Below, in pieces: positions 9,360-20,239 of a stretch of DNA of 64,000 nucleotides. Origin of the DNA: Sinomicrobium kalidii. GTDB taxonomy: Bacteria > Bacteroidota > Bacteroidia > Flavobacteriales > Flavobacteriaceae. The notes under the pieces were generated by a model. That model was not told the origin of the DNA. It saw nothing but the letters and a program-made list of their open reading frames with translations, and made no database searches. The translations under genes were made by a program, and so were the position numbers. The DNA lies in the NCBI RefSeq assembly GCF_021183825.1, contig NZ_CP089211.1, forward strand, positions 5,066,501 through 5,130,500, in the 5' to 3' direction. Within the stretch, counting starts at the first letter, position 1. Each line of letters opens with the position of its first letter.

Positions 9360-12300
9360 ATGAAGGTAATGATTACAAAGAAAATTAAAAGGATTATGAT
9401 TGCCGGATTTTGCCTGGCCGGTACGTGGTTTGGACATGTCCGTGCACAGGGCGGCGATCAGATATTAGACGGGATAGGTGAAACGGGATTGGTTGCACGT
9501 TATATATTCGACGGAGATGGCAGAGACTGGTCCCGGAATAATTTGCATGCCGGAATTCAGGGTTCCGGTACGAAATTTATCAATGATGACAGGTTCGGGG
9601 AGGTGTTGTCACTTTCCGGAAAGGGAAAATCTTTTGTCGCCGTTCCCGGAGAAGTGCTTACAGGAATAGAATCGCTTAGTATAACGGGATGGATTTATCT
9701 GCGTTCGGAGCAACGCGGTCAACGTTTTTTTGATTTCGGAACGAATGACGGAGCGCATTTTTTTGCCGCACCTGTCGGAACAGATGTCCGGGAAGGATAC
9801 CAGGCATTAATTACAACTGCTACCGAAGGCAAGAACGGCCCGGTTTCATCCGCCATAGAGGTTGATCGCTGGGTACATCTTGCCGTAGTTGTTGACCTTC
9901 CCTCAAAATCCATGCGTACGTATGTTGACGGTAAACAGGTGGGAGAAACCGGGGATATGTCTCTGGAGTTGGGAAAAGTGTTTGGCAATGAGTCCGGAGA
10001 AAAGAACCTGCTCTATATAGGAAAATCGATTTTACCCGGGGCACCTTATCTCAATGCCTATATACATGATTTCCGCATTTATCGCATTCCCCTGCGTACA
10101 AAACAGGTCGCCAGAATTTATTACAATGCGCTGAAAGGCGTGAATGAAGATACCGCAGGTATGGGTAAGCAGGAAGACGATCTCCCGGAATTTTCCCCGG
10201 CCACACCGCAACTTTATAATGAATACCTGGTTGATATACCGGATGTGGAGGTAGAGACCAATGTGGGCTATTTACCGGAGTTACCCCGTTATGTACAGGG
10301 AACATACCGCGATGGGGTGGATGGTCCGGAAGTACGTGTGCTTTGGCCTGCTCCGGCAGATAATAGCGATGTGCTTCAACCGGGACATTACACAGTGACA
10401 GGTAGAGTTGCCGGTACAGACCTCCGGCCGAAGGCCAGGGTATCGGTAAAAAACGGGAAAGAACCTGCTACACCCGATCGCAAATTGGAAACCTTTGGCC
10501 TGGACCAGGTTTTCTTAAGGCCGGATGTTCATGGACATGATACCGGATTCATGGAAAATCGCGATAAATTCATAACCACGCTGGCCAAAACGAATCCTGA
10601 CGCTTTCCTCTATATGTTCCGCAATGCCTTTGGACAAAAACAGCCCGAAGGAGCAAAGCCCCTGGGAGTTTGGGATAGCCAGGAAACCAAATTGCGGGGA
10701 CATGCTACGGGGCATTACCTTACAGCGATCGCACAGGCTTATGCCGGTACGGCATACGATAAGTCACTCCGGGATAATTTTGCGGACAAGATGAATTATA
10801 TGGTAAATACCCTGTATGAATTGTCGCAAATGTCCGGGCGACCACCGGAAGCCGGTGCTGCGTATGTGTCTGGTCCGGCAGCTGTGCCTCCCGGACCGGG
10901 GAAACAGGATTATGATTCTGATCTCAGCGAATCGGGTATCCGTACCGATTACTGGAACTGGGGTGAAGGATTCATCAGCGCTTATCCCCCCGACCAGTTT
11001 ATTATGCTCGAAAACGGAGCTTCCTATGGAGGACAGAATACCCAGGTATGGGCACCTTATTATACCCTGCACAAAATTCTGGCCGGGTTGATGGACGTGT
11101 ACGAAGTAAGCGGTAATAAAAAAGCACTTGATGTGGCTACGGGTATGGGAAATTGGGTATATGCCCGCTTAAGCAGGTTACCCACGGCGACACTTATAAA
11201 GATGTGGAATACTTATATTGCCGGTGAATTCGGAGGCATGAATGAGGCTATGGCACGTTTATACCGGATCACCCATGAAGAACGTTACCTGAAAGCAGCC
11301 CGGTTATTTGATAATATCGACATGTTTTTCGGAGATGCGGAGCATTCGCACGGACTGGCCAAAAATGTAGATACCTTTCGCGGGCTGCATGCCAATCAGC
11401 ATATTCCCCAGGTTGTAGGGGCTATTGAAATGTACCGCGACTCCGATGCCCCCGAATATTACCGGGTGGCCGATAACTTCTGGAATAAGATAACAAACGA
11501 TTATATGTACAGTATCGGAGGGGTTGCGGGAGCACGTGATCCTGCCAATGCAGAATGCTTTGTCAGCCAGCCGGCCACCCTTTATGAAAACGGGTTCTCT
11601 GCTGGTGGACAGAACGAGACCTGTGCCACATATAACATGCTGAAACTGACCAGGAACCTGTTTTTATACGATCAGCGGGCAGAGTTGATGGATTACTATG
11701 AGCGCGGGCTGTACAATCACATTCTGGCTTCTGTGGCCGAGGACAGCCCGGCCAATACCTATCATGTTCCGCTCAGGCCGGGGTCCGTGAAACAATTCGG
11801 AAATCCCGGTATGACAGGCTTTACCTGCTGTAATGGTACGGCCCTCGAAAGCAATACCAAACTACAGAATTCCATTTATTTTAAAAATAAGGACAACAGT
11901 GCCCTTTATGTCAATCTTTATATCCCTTCAACATTAAAGTGGAACGAGCGTAATATTACCGTGGAGCAAACGACTGATTTCCCGAAAGAAGACCGTATCC
12001 TTTTAACCATTAAGGGAAGCGGAAAATTCGATCTGAATGTGCGCATTCCGCAATGGGCTACCCAGGGATTTTTTGTAAAGATCAATGGTAAGGAGAAAAA
12101 GTTTAAGACCAGGCCGGGAAGCTATCTTACGATAAGCCGTAAATGGAAAGACGGCGATACCATAACATTGCGAATGCCATTTACATTTCACCTTGAACCT
12201 GTAATGGACCAGCAAAATATTGCCAGCCTGTTTTACGGACCGGTGCTGCTCGCCGCCCAGGAGTCGGAACCGAGAAAGGAGTGGCGTAAAGTAAGCTTAA

Positions 12301-12434
12301 ATGCCGGAGATATCGGCAAAACGATTAAAGGTACTCCGGGGGAATTGCAGTTCACTATTGACGGTGTGAAATTCAAACCTTTTTATGAAACCTACGGACG
12401 TCATTCGGTGTATCTCGATGTTACGCTGGAATAA
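9360..12434 (+). CDS. LamG-containing beta-L-arabinofuranosidase (GH127/GH146, DUF1680)
   Basis: A 1024-residue secreted enzyme. After a signal peptide (ending around VRAQGG) there is a LamG/concanavalin-like domain (about residues 35-255), a short beta domain, then a DUF1680 (alpha/alpha)6 domain from about residue 375. Seen: an E-T-C motif (E753, C755) and the paired cysteines C823-C824 in GFTCCNGTALES. Known for family GH127: these positions bind zinc and one cysteine is the nucleophile. A candidate acid/base is the glutamate in NAECF (about 732). The expected reaction is release of beta-L-arabinofuranose from arabinan side chains or hydroxyproline-linked arabinosides. GH127 and GH146 cannot be separated by eye. 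Confidence 0.85.
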   Translation: MKVMITKKIKRIMIAGFCLAGTWFGHVRAQGGDQILDGIGETGLVARYIFDGDGRDWSRNNLHAGIQGSGTKFINDDRFGEVLSLSGKGKSFVAVPGEVLTGIESLSITGWIYLRSEQRGQRFFDFGTNDGAHFFAAPVGTDVREGYQALITTATEGKNGPVSSAIEVDRWVHLAVVVDLPSKSMRTYVDGKQVGETGDMSLELGKVFGNESGEKNLLYIGKSILPGAPYLNAYIHDFRIYRIPLRTKQVARIYYNALKGVNEDTAGMGKQEDDLPEFSPATPQLYNEYLVDIPDVEVETNVGYLPELPRYVQGTYRDGVDGPEVRVLWPAPADNSDVLQPGHYTVTGRVAGTDLRPKARVSVKNGKEPATPDRKLETFGLDQVFLRPDVHGHDTGFMENRDKFITTLAKTNPDAFLYMFRNAFGQKQPEGAKPLGVWDSQETKLRGHATGHYLTAIAQAYAGTAYDKSLRDNFADKMNYMVNTLYELSQMSGRPPEAGAAYVSGPAAVPPGPGKQDYDSDLSESGIRTDYWNWGEGFISAYPPDQFIMLENGASYGGQNTQVWAPYYTLHKILAGLMDVYEVSGNKKALDVATGMGNWVYARLSRLPTATLIKMWNTYIAGEFGGMNEAMARLYRITHEERYLKAARLFDNIDMFFGDAEHSHGLAKNVDTFRGLHANQHIPQVVGAIEMYRDSDAPEYYRVADNFWNKITNDYMYSIGGVAGARDPANAECFVSQPATLYENGFSAGGQNETCATYNMLKLTRNLFLYDQRAELMDYYERGLYNHILASVAEDSPANTYHVPLRPGSVKQFGNPGMTGFTCCNGTALESNTKLQNSIYFKNKDNSALYVNLYIPSTLKWNERNITVEQTTDFPKEDRILLTIKGSGKFDLNVRIPQWATQGFFVKINGKEKKFKTRPGSYLTISRKWKDGDTITLRMPFTFHLEPVMDQQNIASLFYGPVLLAAQESEPRKEWRKVSLNAGDIGKTIKGTPGELQFTIDGVKFKPFYETYGRHSVYLDVTLE

Positions 12435-12526
12435 GACGAAAGACACGGGGTGCAGGTTAATATCAGATTATCATAAGTCCTATGTCCTGTAATCCTAAGT
12501 CCAGCTGGCAGTTGTTCAATATTAAA

Positions 12527-14881
12527 ATGAGTATGTTAAAAAACAATTACCGTTTCCTGTGGAGCTTCATATTAGGAGTAATTTCCGGGTGCACATCCCC
12601 ATCCGGCGACGGAGTGCTGCTATCTCCTTCCGGACAGGAGCGTCCCGAAGATAAAGAATGGAAAACGGAATATTGGAGTCCGGAGCAACATTACAGTGAC
12701 ATACGGTCTGACGGAAGCGATACGCGCATACTTATGATCGCTTCAGACACCCTTACCACAGACCGTTGGTACCGGAGTGTTGCCGTAAAACCTTTTTCGG
12801 AATATCGTATATCGGGATATATAAAAACCGAAAATGTACGGGGAGAAAACGAACATGCCGGAGCAGGGTTCCGGTTGGGGGCTATTGACATGGAGAAAGA
12901 CACCCTGTTCCGGAAAGATAACGACTGGACCTTTGTAGAGATCCCTTTTAAAACCGGGGCCAATGATGCCGTGATGATCGAGTGTTTACTGGGGAAATCG
13001 GGAAAGGCCAGCGGTATTGTGTACTTTGATCGCATGCGTATTGAAGAAGTCTCGTCCAGCGATCTGAAACCCCGGGTAAAAATCGGTCTGGACAGTATCA
13101 GGGAACCGATGTCTCCATACTTGTACGGACAGTTTATAGAGCACATGGGCAAGTGTATTTACGGAGGGATTTGGGCCGAGATGCTCCGGGACCGCAAGTT
13201 TTACCATGCCCCGGGAGCAAAAAGATCACCGTGGCAGACCAATGTGGATACCACAACAATTTTAACGGATAGTACTAAAAACTATTCCAGGGGAAATATG
13301 CCCGTTCTGGGAACATCCAGCGGTAAAATTGTACTCACCCAGGATAGCCTGGTATTGGAAAAAGGGGAAAAATATGTGGGACGGATTGTTTTTAAGGCTG
13401 AGCAGGGTGTCACCAAAATGGAGGTATCCCTGGGCACGGAAGAAGAAAATAAAGAAGAGAGAATCTCAGAAATCACCCGTGGCGGATTTGTAAAGGTCCC
13501 ATTGGAATTTACCCCGGTATCTTCCTCTAAAAACGGAAAACTCGGCATAACTTTTTACGGTAAGGGAAAAGTAACCCTCGCTGCCGTATCCCTGATGCCC
13601 GAAGATAATATCGACGGGTTTCGCCCGGACGTACTGGAACTCATGAAAGAACTCAACGCTCCCGTTTATCGCTGGCCGGGAGGTAATTTTGTTTCCGGTT
13701 ATGACTGGAAGGACGGCATTGGCGATCCGGATACCCGGCCCACGAGATATGAACGGGCCTGGAACGGACTGGAATATAACGATGTGGGTATCCATGAGTT
13801 CATGCGTTTGTGTAAATTGCTCGGTGCCGAGGCCAACATTGCCGTAAACACAGGACTGGGAACTGCAGTAATGGCTGCTGAAGAAGTGGAATATTTTAAC
13901 GGAGATGTCAGCACCGGAATGGGAAAACGGCGTGCCGAAAACGGTCACCCCGAGCCTTATGACGTAAAGTTGTGGGCCGTGGGCAATGAAATGTTCGGCG
14001 ACTGGCAACTGGGGCATATGCCCGTAGAAGATTATGTCAAAAAACACAATAAGGTGGCCCGGGCCATGAGAGAAGTCGACCCGGATATTGAACTTATTGC
14101 CGTAGGTTTTCCGGGGGAATGGAATGATATGATGTATTCGCATTGCAGTGAGAACATGACTTACATCAGTGAACATTTTTACCGGCAGGACTGGCATGCA
14201 GGGGGGCTCCTTACTCACGTAAGGCAGATACCGGACGCCATTCGTGAAATCGCCGATGAACATCGCCGGTGTCGCGAAGAATTTCCCCGGTTAAAAAATA
14301 AAGAGATCAAAATTGCACTGGACGAGTGGAATTACTGGTACGGCCCTCATGTTTACGGTTTGCTCGGAACGCGGTATTATTTGAGAGACGCTCTCGGAAT
14401 AGCTGCCGGATTTAATGAATTCTCCCGGCAATCAGATATATTTTACATGGCCAATTACGCACAGACTGTCAATGTGATAGGTGCCATAAAAACGACAAAA
14501 ACCGATAGCTGGCTCGAAGGCACCGGACTGGCCCTGAAACTGTATCGCGAACATTTCGGAACCCGGCCTTTGACTGTCAAAGGAGTTCCGCAACCCCTGG
14601 ATGTTGCCGCCACACTTTCCGGAGATGGTAAATTCCTGACCGTATCGGTAATCAATGCCACGCATAATAACTATCCCCTCATACTGAATATTGAAGGACA
14701 GCAGATAGAATCCGGGGGACGGCAATTTAGTCTTACCGGAGAAAACGATATGGCGTATAATGATGAAAATAACCGGGAACGCATCCGGATCGTCCAAAAT
14801 AATATTACACTGGAAAATAACAGTATAACCATCCCCCGGGAAAGCGCAAATATTTACGTTTTTCCATTAGTCAAAAAATAA
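12527..14881 (+). CDS. GH51 alpha-L-arabinofuranosidase, lipoprotein
   Basis: A 784-residue enzyme that should remove alpha-L-arabinofuranosyl units. The signal region ends in a lipobox-like ISGC. A CBM4/9-like beta-sandwich follows (to about residue 185), then the GH51 barrel and a C-terminal beta domain. The catalytic pair is visible: WAVGNEMFGDW (acid/base, residue 488) and IALDEWNYWYG (nucleophile, residue 600). I start at ATG 12527 because the 45 bases before it, in frame to ATG 12482, look like the degenerate TAAGTCC-type spacer that begins in the intergenic region; including them puts 15 odd residues before the signal peptide. It is probably cotranscribed with its neighbours and works with the GH127/146 enzyme. 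Confidence 0.92.
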   Translation: MSMLKNNYRFLWSFILGVISGCTSPSGDGVLLSPSGQERPEDKEWKTEYWSPEQHYSDIRSDGSDTRILMIASDTLTTDRWYRSVAVKPFSEYRISGYIKTENVRGENEHAGAGFRLGAIDMEKDTLFRKDNDWTFVEIPFKTGANDAVMIECLLGKSGKASGIVYFDRMRIEEVSSSDLKPRVKIGLDSIREPMSPYLYGQFIEHMGKCIYGGIWAEMLRDRKFYHAPGAKRSPWQTNVDTTTILTDSTKNYSRGNMPVLGTSSGKIVLTQDSLVLEKGEKYVGRIVFKAEQGVTKMEVSLGTEEENKEERISEITRGGFVKVPLEFTPVSSSKNGKLGITFYGKGKVTLAAVSLMPEDNIDGFRPDVLELMKELNAPVYRWPGGNFVSGYDWKDGIGDPDTRPTRYERAWNGLEYNDVGIHEFMRLCKLLGAEANIAVNTGLGTAVMAAEEVEYFNGDVSTGMGKRRAENGHPEPYDVKLWAVGNEMFGDWQLGHMPVEDYVKKHNKVARAMREVDPDIELIAVGFPGEWNDMMYSHCSENMTYISEHFYRQDWHAGGLLTHVRQIPDAIREIADEHRRCREEFPRLKNKEIKIALDEWNYWYGPHVYGLLGTRYYLRDALGIAAGFNEFSRQSDIFYMANYAQTVNVIGAIKTTKTDSWLEGTGLALKLYREHFGTRPLTVKGVPQPLDVAATLSGDGKFLTVSVINATHNNYPLILNIEGQQIESGGRQFSLTGENDMAYNDENNRERIRIVQNNITLENNSITIPRESANIYVFPLVKK

Positions 14882-14894
14882 AGCGAAAACTATA

Positions 14895-17588
14895 ATGATA
14901 AAGGATATTAGAAATCTGACAACTGTAATATTGGTTCTGATCAGTATTCATACAACAACAGCGCAGGATTACTGGAGCAAGATTACAAACAGGCCGTCGG
15001 TACTGGAACTGGAAAGCGGCCTTTCAACCCATAAAACAGGTGCTCTTCGGCTTAAACTGGTAAAGTCCTCCCAAACCATTGCCGCACTGTCTCCCGGTAC
15101 TGATCCGGATTTTGACTTTACACCCGGCAATCGCCTGGCTGTTCGTGATAAGGACAGTCTTTATCACCTCGGGGATATCAATTTAAGGGTCAGGGAACCG
15201 GGCGGTGAATGGAAAACCTATTCCACGGCATCAAAACGCGCCCCGGTACAGGTATTGGAAGTTTCGGGAAATATATTGGCCGCTGCCGACCTGTCAAATA
15301 CGTTGCCTGACGACATTCCCCTGTCGGTAAAACGTTATTACAAAACAGAAAACGGTAACCTGGTGATGCATTTTAAAATCACGAATACTACCGGGACTGA
15401 AGTAGAAATGGGAGGCCTGGGCATTCCCATGGTCTTTAATAATATACTCGAAGGGAAATCCCTCGACGAAGCTCATGCCCAAAATGTATTTTCTGATCCG
15501 TACATAGGACAAGACGCCGGTTACCTGGAGGTAAAACGCCTGCACGGCAATGGTCCCGATCTTCTGGTGGTTCCGGGGGAGAATATGCCTTTTGAAGCGT
15601 ATCGCCCCTTACTCGATGATCCCACGCCCCGGAGCATTGTTTTCGAAGGGTTTCACGAGTGGATGGCACATAGCCTGGCCTATGCCGAAAACGAATGGAA
15701 AGGAGCGAAGCAATGGAACAAACCGACTTCGGAAATACTTCAACCCGGGGAATCCCGGGATTATTCCCTGAAATTTATCCTTGCTGATGCTATCCGGGAA
15801 ATACCGGATGTACTTGCACAACAAAACCGTCCGGTAGCTGTGGGGATTCCGGGATATGTGTTGCCATTGGATGTAAGGGGACAACTTTTTCTTCGCTATA
15901 AGGAAGAGGTGGATACATTTACAGTTGAACCCGAAGGTGCCTTGCAGATAGAACCCGAAGGTATTACATCCGAAGGGATACGGAAATATGCGGTTTACGG
16001 TGAAAAATGGGGGAGGACACGGCTTACCGTTCGGTATAAAAACGGTTTGGAGCAAACCATTCATTATAAGATCATAAAACCGGAAAGTGAGGTAGTCAGG
16101 GACTTCGGACATTTTCTTATGACCGAGCAATGGTTTGACCGGGAAAACGACCCTTTTCGCAGGAACCCTTCCGTGATCAGTTACGACTATGAAACGAAGA
16201 AACAGGTTGCCGAAGACAGCCGGGCCTGGATAGCCGGGTTGAGTGATGAAGGCGGTGCGGGAAGCTGGCTGGGAGCCGTGATGAAACAACTGGTACAACC
16301 GGATAAGGAGGAACTGAAAAAATTGCAACGCTTTGTGGATGAAACGCTTTGGGGAACCATTCAGCACAGCGACGGACCACAAAAATACGGCGTTAAGAAA
16401 AGTGTCTTTTATTACGAACCGGAGCAGATGCCCGAAGGGACTTACAGCAAGGACATAGATTACAGTACCTGGGCAGCCTGGGACAAAAAAGGTGCGGATG
16501 ATGTGGGAAGGTCGTACAATTATCCCCACGTAGCGGCCGCATACTGGGTGATGTACCGCCTGGCCAGATACCATACCGGATTGGTAGATAACAGAGAATG
16601 GGACTGGTACCTTAAAAATGCTTATCACACGGTTATAGCCATGACAGAACAGGCTCCTTACTATGCACAGTTCGGTCAGATGGAAGGTACGGTATTCCTC
16701 AGGATACTGGAAGACCTGAAACGTGAGAATTACACGGATATGGCCGAAACTCTGGAAGCCAAAATGAAAGAAAGGACTGAACACTGGCATACGCTGAATT
16801 ATCCGTTCGGTAGTGAAATGCCCTGGGATTCCACCGGACAGGAAGAAGTTTATGCCTGGTCCGATTATTTCGGTTTTGATGAAAAAGCACTCGTAACACT
16901 AAATGCCATCCTTGCATACATGCCCGTCATACCGCATTGGGCATATAATGGGAATGCCCGCAGGTACTGGGATTTTCTCTACGGAGGAAAACTGTCCCGG
17001 GTGGAAAGACAGATACATCATTACGGTTCCGGGCTCAATGCCATCCCTGTACTTGCCCGATACCGAAAAAAACCGGAAGACCTGCACCTGCTGAAGGTGG
17101 GCTATGGCGGATTGCTGGGGGCCATTTCCAATATTACCCGTGATGGTTTCGGTCCTGCCGCCTTTCATTCGTTTCCGTCCGCATTGAAAATAGATGGTTT
17201 ATCGGGAGATTACGGTTCCGGTTTTTTCGGATATGCCGTAAACACCGCAACATACATTACCAAAGACGATGAGCTGGGGTGGTTGTCTTTTGGCGGAAAC
17301 ATGACAAAAAAAGAGGACCGGATAACAGTGGAACCGACCACGGGAGCCAAAAACAGGATTTACATCGCACCGGAAAAAATGTGGCTTACCCTTGATGCCG
17401 GGACTTTTAAAAAAGTAAGCTATGACGGGCAGACGGGGCAGGTGGAAGTTATACTGAACCCGAAAGATGAGTTTACACCCGTGGCCTATCTCAGGGTAGA
17501 GGGGGAAAAGAAAAAGCTCCCCTATAAAAAAGTGCGGGGAGCCTATGCGGTCAAATTAAAGAATAAGGAAGTAAGGATAGCGTTATAA
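14895..17588 (+). CDS. Secreted DUF5695 protein, putative glycan-active enzyme
   Basis: An 897-residue exported protein with a short signal peptide (cleavage near TTTAQDYW). The N-terminal half is beta-rich. From about residue 400 it is helical and rich in aromatic/acidic motifs (MTEQWFDRENDPFRRNPS, DEGGAGSWLG, YNYPHVAAAYWVMYRLARYHTG), resembling an (alpha/alpha)6 barrel as found in several glycoside hydrolases and lyases. I assign it to DUF5695 with moderate confidence; I know of no established activity. It is the last gene of the arabinan locus, 13 bp after the GH51 gene, so a hydrolase or debranching role on the same polymer is likely (inference). The convergent cysE gene ends 5 bp away, with no clear terminator between them. 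Confidence 0.75.
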   Translation: MIKDIRNLTTVILVLISIHTTTAQDYWSKITNRPSVLELESGLSTHKTGALRLKLVKSSQTIAALSPGTDPDFDFTPGNRLAVRDKDSLYHLGDINLRVREPGGEWKTYSTASKRAPVQVLEVSGNILAAADLSNTLPDDIPLSVKRYYKTENGNLVMHFKITNTTGTEVEMGGLGIPMVFNNILEGKSLDEAHAQNVFSDPYIGQDAGYLEVKRLHGNGPDLLVVPGENMPFEAYRPLLDDPTPRSIVFEGFHEWMAHSLAYAENEWKGAKQWNKPTSEILQPGESRDYSLKFILADAIREIPDVLAQQNRPVAVGIPGYVLPLDVRGQLFLRYKEEVDTFTVEPEGALQIEPEGITSEGIRKYAVYGEKWGRTRLTVRYKNGLEQTIHYKIIKPESEVVRDFGHFLMTEQWFDRENDPFRRNPSVISYDYETKKQVAEDSRAWIAGLSDEGGAGSWLGAVMKQLVQPDKEELKKLQRFVDETLWGTIQHSDGPQKYGVKKSVFYYEPEQMPEGTYSKDIDYSTWAAWDKKGADDVGRSYNYPHVAAAYWVMYRLARYHTGLVDNREWDWYLKNAYHTVIAMTEQAPYYAQFGQMEGTVFLRILEDLKRENYTDMAETLEAKMKERTEHWHTLNYPFGSEMPWDSTGQEEVYAWSDYFGFDEKALVTLNAILAYMPVIPHWAYNGNARRYWDFLYGGKLSRVERQIHHYGSGLNAIPVLARYRKKPEDLHLLKVGYGGLLGAISNITRDGFGPAAFHSFPSALKIDGLSGDYGSGFFGYAVNTATYITKDDELGWLSFGGNMTKKEDRITVEPTTGAKNRIYIAPEKMWLTLDAGTFKKVSYDGQTGQVEVILNPKDEFTPVAYLRVEGEKKKLPYKKVRGAYAVKLKNKEVRIAL

Positions 17589-17593
17589 AACCG

Positions 17594-18424
17594 TTATTCT
17601 TCACTCTTTATCTTTCCGTTTGATTTGATCTTAATATCCGGCGTGTGGTAAACCAGTGAATTTTCGGGTACAGAACTGGTGAGCCACACGTTACCTCCTA
17701 TAATACTGTTGGCACCGATTACGGTTTTTCCTCCCAGTATGGTAGCATTGGCATAAATGGTAACATTGCTTTCCACGGTGGGATGCCTTTTCACATCTTT
17801 AAGCGATTTCTCCACGTGAAGCGCACCGAGAGTAACACCCTGGTAGATTTTTACCCGGTCTTTGATCACCGTTGTTTCACCGATAACGATCCCGGTAGCG
17901 TGGTCGATAAAAAATGATTCCCCGATCTGTGCCCCCGGATTGATATCCACTCCCGTAAGACGGTGTGCATATTCGGTCATTAACCTGGGAACGATGGGCA
18001 GGCCATACAGGTGTAACGGTCTGCTCAGCCTGTAAATGGCGATTGCATAAAATCCCGGGTAGGACAGGCATACTTCTTCGATGGTCCTGGAAGCCGGGTC
18101 ATTTTCAACGGTCGCCTTGGCGTCGAGATTGAGTTTCCTGAGAATTTCCGGGAGTTCATTGAGATAGCTTTCCCAGATTTTTCCGCAGGGTTTTCCCGGG
18201 GCCCAGCAGGCCAGGTCAATAATCTCCTGGAATTCATTTTCAAGCAAATCAATATTTTCGGCTACAGAAGTATCATTGTCAAATAATGTGTAGAACAGGC
18301 GGGAAGCAAAGGCTTCGGTTTTTTCCTTTAATACAAATTTCAGATTGGGAGTCTGTTTGTGTTTTATAATGTTCGATATAATGGTTTCTTTTTTCATGGT
18401 GTGTGTTGCGTTGTTTTTTGCCAT
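17594..18424 (-). CDS. cysE: Serine O-acetyltransferase (CysE/EpsC type)
   Basis: Transfers acetyl from acetyl-CoA to L-serine, the first step of cysteine synthesis. The N-terminal helical domain (to about residue 145) is followed by the left-handed beta-helix: [32 protein letters not shown] with the active-site histidine, and hexapeptide repeats [14 protein letters not shown]. The length (276 aa) fits the EpsC-like form with an extended N-terminus. The first ATG is at 18424; a TTG nine bases further upstream keeps the frame open, and ATG 18397 (MKKETII) is an equally plausible start. A hairpin lies in its leader at 18464-18498. Confidence 0.93.
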   Translation of the reverse strand: MAKNNATHTMKKETIISNIIKHKQTPNLKFVLKEKTEAFASRLFYTLFDNDTSVAENIDLLENEFQEIIDLACWAPGKPCGKIWESYLNELPEILRKLNLDAKATVENDPASRTIEEVCLSYPGFYAIAIYRLSRPLHLYGLPIVPRLMTEYAHRLTGVDINPGAQIGESFFIDHATGIVIGETTVIKDRVKIYQGVTLGALHVEKSLKDVKRHPTVESNVTIYANATILGGKTVIGANSIIGGNVWLTSSVPENSLVYHTPDIKIKSNGKIKSEE

Positions 18425-18463
18425 ACAGGGCAAAAGGGTTAGGACTATATTTTTTTAAAATAC

Positions 18464-18498
18464 CGGTTTGAACACATTAATAATTGTGTTTTAAACCG
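18464..18498 (-). promoter_or_regulatory. Leader hairpin upstream of cysE
   Basis: CGGTTT (18464-18469) and AACACA (18471-18476) pair with TGTGTT (18485-18490) and AAACCG (18493-18498), giving a two-part stem. On the minus strand it precedes a short T/A-rich run about 40 bases before the cysE start, so it could be a leader structure or attenuator. A TAACTTTG -7-like sequence (18640-18647, minus) lies further upstream, without a good -33 partner. The rest of this 279-bp divergent region shows nothing recognisable. Confidence 0.35.
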
Positions 18499-18703
18499 AA
18501 AAACTCGTAAAAAGCGGAAGAAGCAGGGAATACCTCCCGGGGATATTTAACAGACACCGATGAGGGATTTAACTCTCCAGTAGGTTATATACAAATGATG
18601 AAGGTAAAACATGTACTATAACTTTATGGCTGTGAAAGACAAAGTTAAGAACCTTATGTTACATATTTGTTAATTTTTATATTTTTAAACAAAAAAGAGG
18701 CAA

Positions 18704-20239
18704 ATGCTAACAAAAATATTCGGAAGTGCCGTTTTAGGGGTGGAGGCCACAACAATTACCGTAGAGGTCAATGTTGCCCTGGGAGTGGGCTATCACCTGG
18801 TAGGGTTGCCGGACAACGCCATTAAAGAGAGTAATTACAGGATAGCTGCCGCCCTGCAGAACAACGGGTATAAAATTCCCGGAAAAAGGATCACTATAAA
18901 TATGGCACCTGCCGATATGCGCAAGGAAGGCTCGGCTTACGATCTTACACTGGCCATTGGCATACTCGCTGCCTCCGGACAGATAAAAAGTGACGGCATA
19001 GAAGAATATATCATTATGGGCGAACTCTCCCTGGACGGCAGCCTGCAATCCGTAAAAGGAGCATTGCCCATAGCCCTGCAGGCAAAGGATGAAGGTTTTA
19101 AAGGCCTCATCCTGCCCGAACAAAATGCAGATGAAGCGGCAATCGTGGACGGAATGGAAGTCTATGGCGTTGAAAACATAAAACAGGTTATCGACCATTT
19201 TGAAGGAAAAAAGCTTTTGGAAGCGACCGAAGTGGACAGCAAACGGGAATTTTACCGCAAACTCGATTTCCCCGAATATGATTTTTCCGATGTAAAAGGA
19301 CAGGAAAGCATAAAGCGTTGTATGGAAATAGCTGCCGCAGGCGGACATAATATCATTCTTATAGGTCCGCCGGGCTCCGGAAAGACCATGCTCGCCAAGA
19401 GACTGCCCAGTATATTGCCGCCAATGACCATACATGAGGCCCTGGAAACCACTAAAATACACAGTGTCACGGGACGGACAGAAAATTCGGGATTGATGAC
19501 AGATCGTCCCTTCCGCTCACCGCACCATACAATATCGGACGTGGCGCTGGTAGGAGGGGGAACCTATCCGCAGCCCGGGGAAATATCGCTTTCACACAAC
19601 GGCGTCCTCTTTCTCGATGAACTCCCGGAATTTAAACGCAGTGTCCTGGAAGTCATGCGCCAGCCCCTGGAAGACCGGGAAGTTACCATTTCGAGGGCCA
19701 GATTTACAGTCACCTACCCTTCTTCCTTTATGCTGGTGGCCAGTATGAACCCGAGTCCGGGAGGTTATTTTAACGACCCGGATGCCCCCGTAACTTCCTC
19801 TCCGGCAGAAATGCAACGTTATCTCGGTAAAATATCCGGTCCGTTGCTGGACCGGATAGATATTCATATTGAAGTAACACCCGTACCTTTCGAAAAACTT
19901 TCGGACGACAGGGAGGGGGAAAGCAGTGTGGAAATACGAAAACGTGTAACCGCAGCACGGAAAAGACAGGCCGCCCGTTTTGAAAATTCTGGAAACACCC
20001 ATTATAACGCCCAGATGAATACCCGGCAGATACGGGAATATTGTGCGTTGAATGACGCTTCCGGAGCGTTACTTAAAAATGCCATGGAACGGCTGAATTT
20101 GTCGGCCAGGGCCTATGACCGCATACTGAAAGTAGCCAGGACCATCGCCGATCTGGATAATGCCCCGGAAATTTCGGGAAACCATATCAGCGAAGCCATA
20201 CAATACCGTAGTCTTGATCGCGAAGGGTGGTTGGGGTAA
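18704..20239 (+). CDS. comM: YifB/ComM-family Mg-chelatase-like AAA+ ATPase
   Basis: A 511-residue protein of the ComM family, known in Vibrio and others as a helicase aiding branch migration during natural transformation. The N-terminal ChlI-like domain (to about 180) is followed by the AAA+ core: Walker A GPPGSGKT at 221-228, Walker [11 protein letters not shown] near 301-310, sensor-type ASMNPSPGG, and the C-terminal Mg_chelatase_C segment with [20 protein letters not shown]. Family-typical length. It is monocistronic between cysE (divergent) and the DUF2891 gene. The start is the ATG preceded by AAAAAAGAGGCAA, the best purine-rich run in reach. Confidence 0.95.
   Translation: MLTKIFGSAVLGVEATTITVEVNVALGVGYHLVGLPDNAIKESNYRIAAALQNNGYKIPGKRITINMAPADMRKEGSAYDLTLAIGILAASGQIKSDGIEEYIIMGELSLDGSLQSVKGALPIALQAKDEGFKGLILPEQNADEAAIVDGMEVYGVENIKQVIDHFEGKKLLEATEVDSKREFYRKLDFPEYDFSDVKGQESIKRCMEIAAAGGHNIILIGPPGSGKTMLAKRLPSILPPMTIHEALETTKIHSVTGRTENSGLMTDRPFRSPHHTISDVALVGGGTYPQPGEISLSHNGVLFLDELPEFKRSVLEVMRQPLEDREVTISRARFTVTYPSSFMLVASMNPSPGGYFNDPDAPVTSSPAEMQRYLGKISGPLLDRIDIHIEVTPVPFEKLSDDREGESSVEIRKRVTAARKRQAARFENSGNTHYNAQMNTRQIREYCALNDASGALLKNAMERLNLSARAYDRILKVARTIADLDNAPEISGNHISEAIQYRSLDREGWLG

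Noticed and set aside
15609..16790. 393-codon open frame on the minus strand
   Set aside because: It lies wholly opposite the DUF5695 gene, whose frame has signal peptide and family motifs; the antisense product is rich in Phe/His/Arg/Pro without any domain, a codon-bias shadow.
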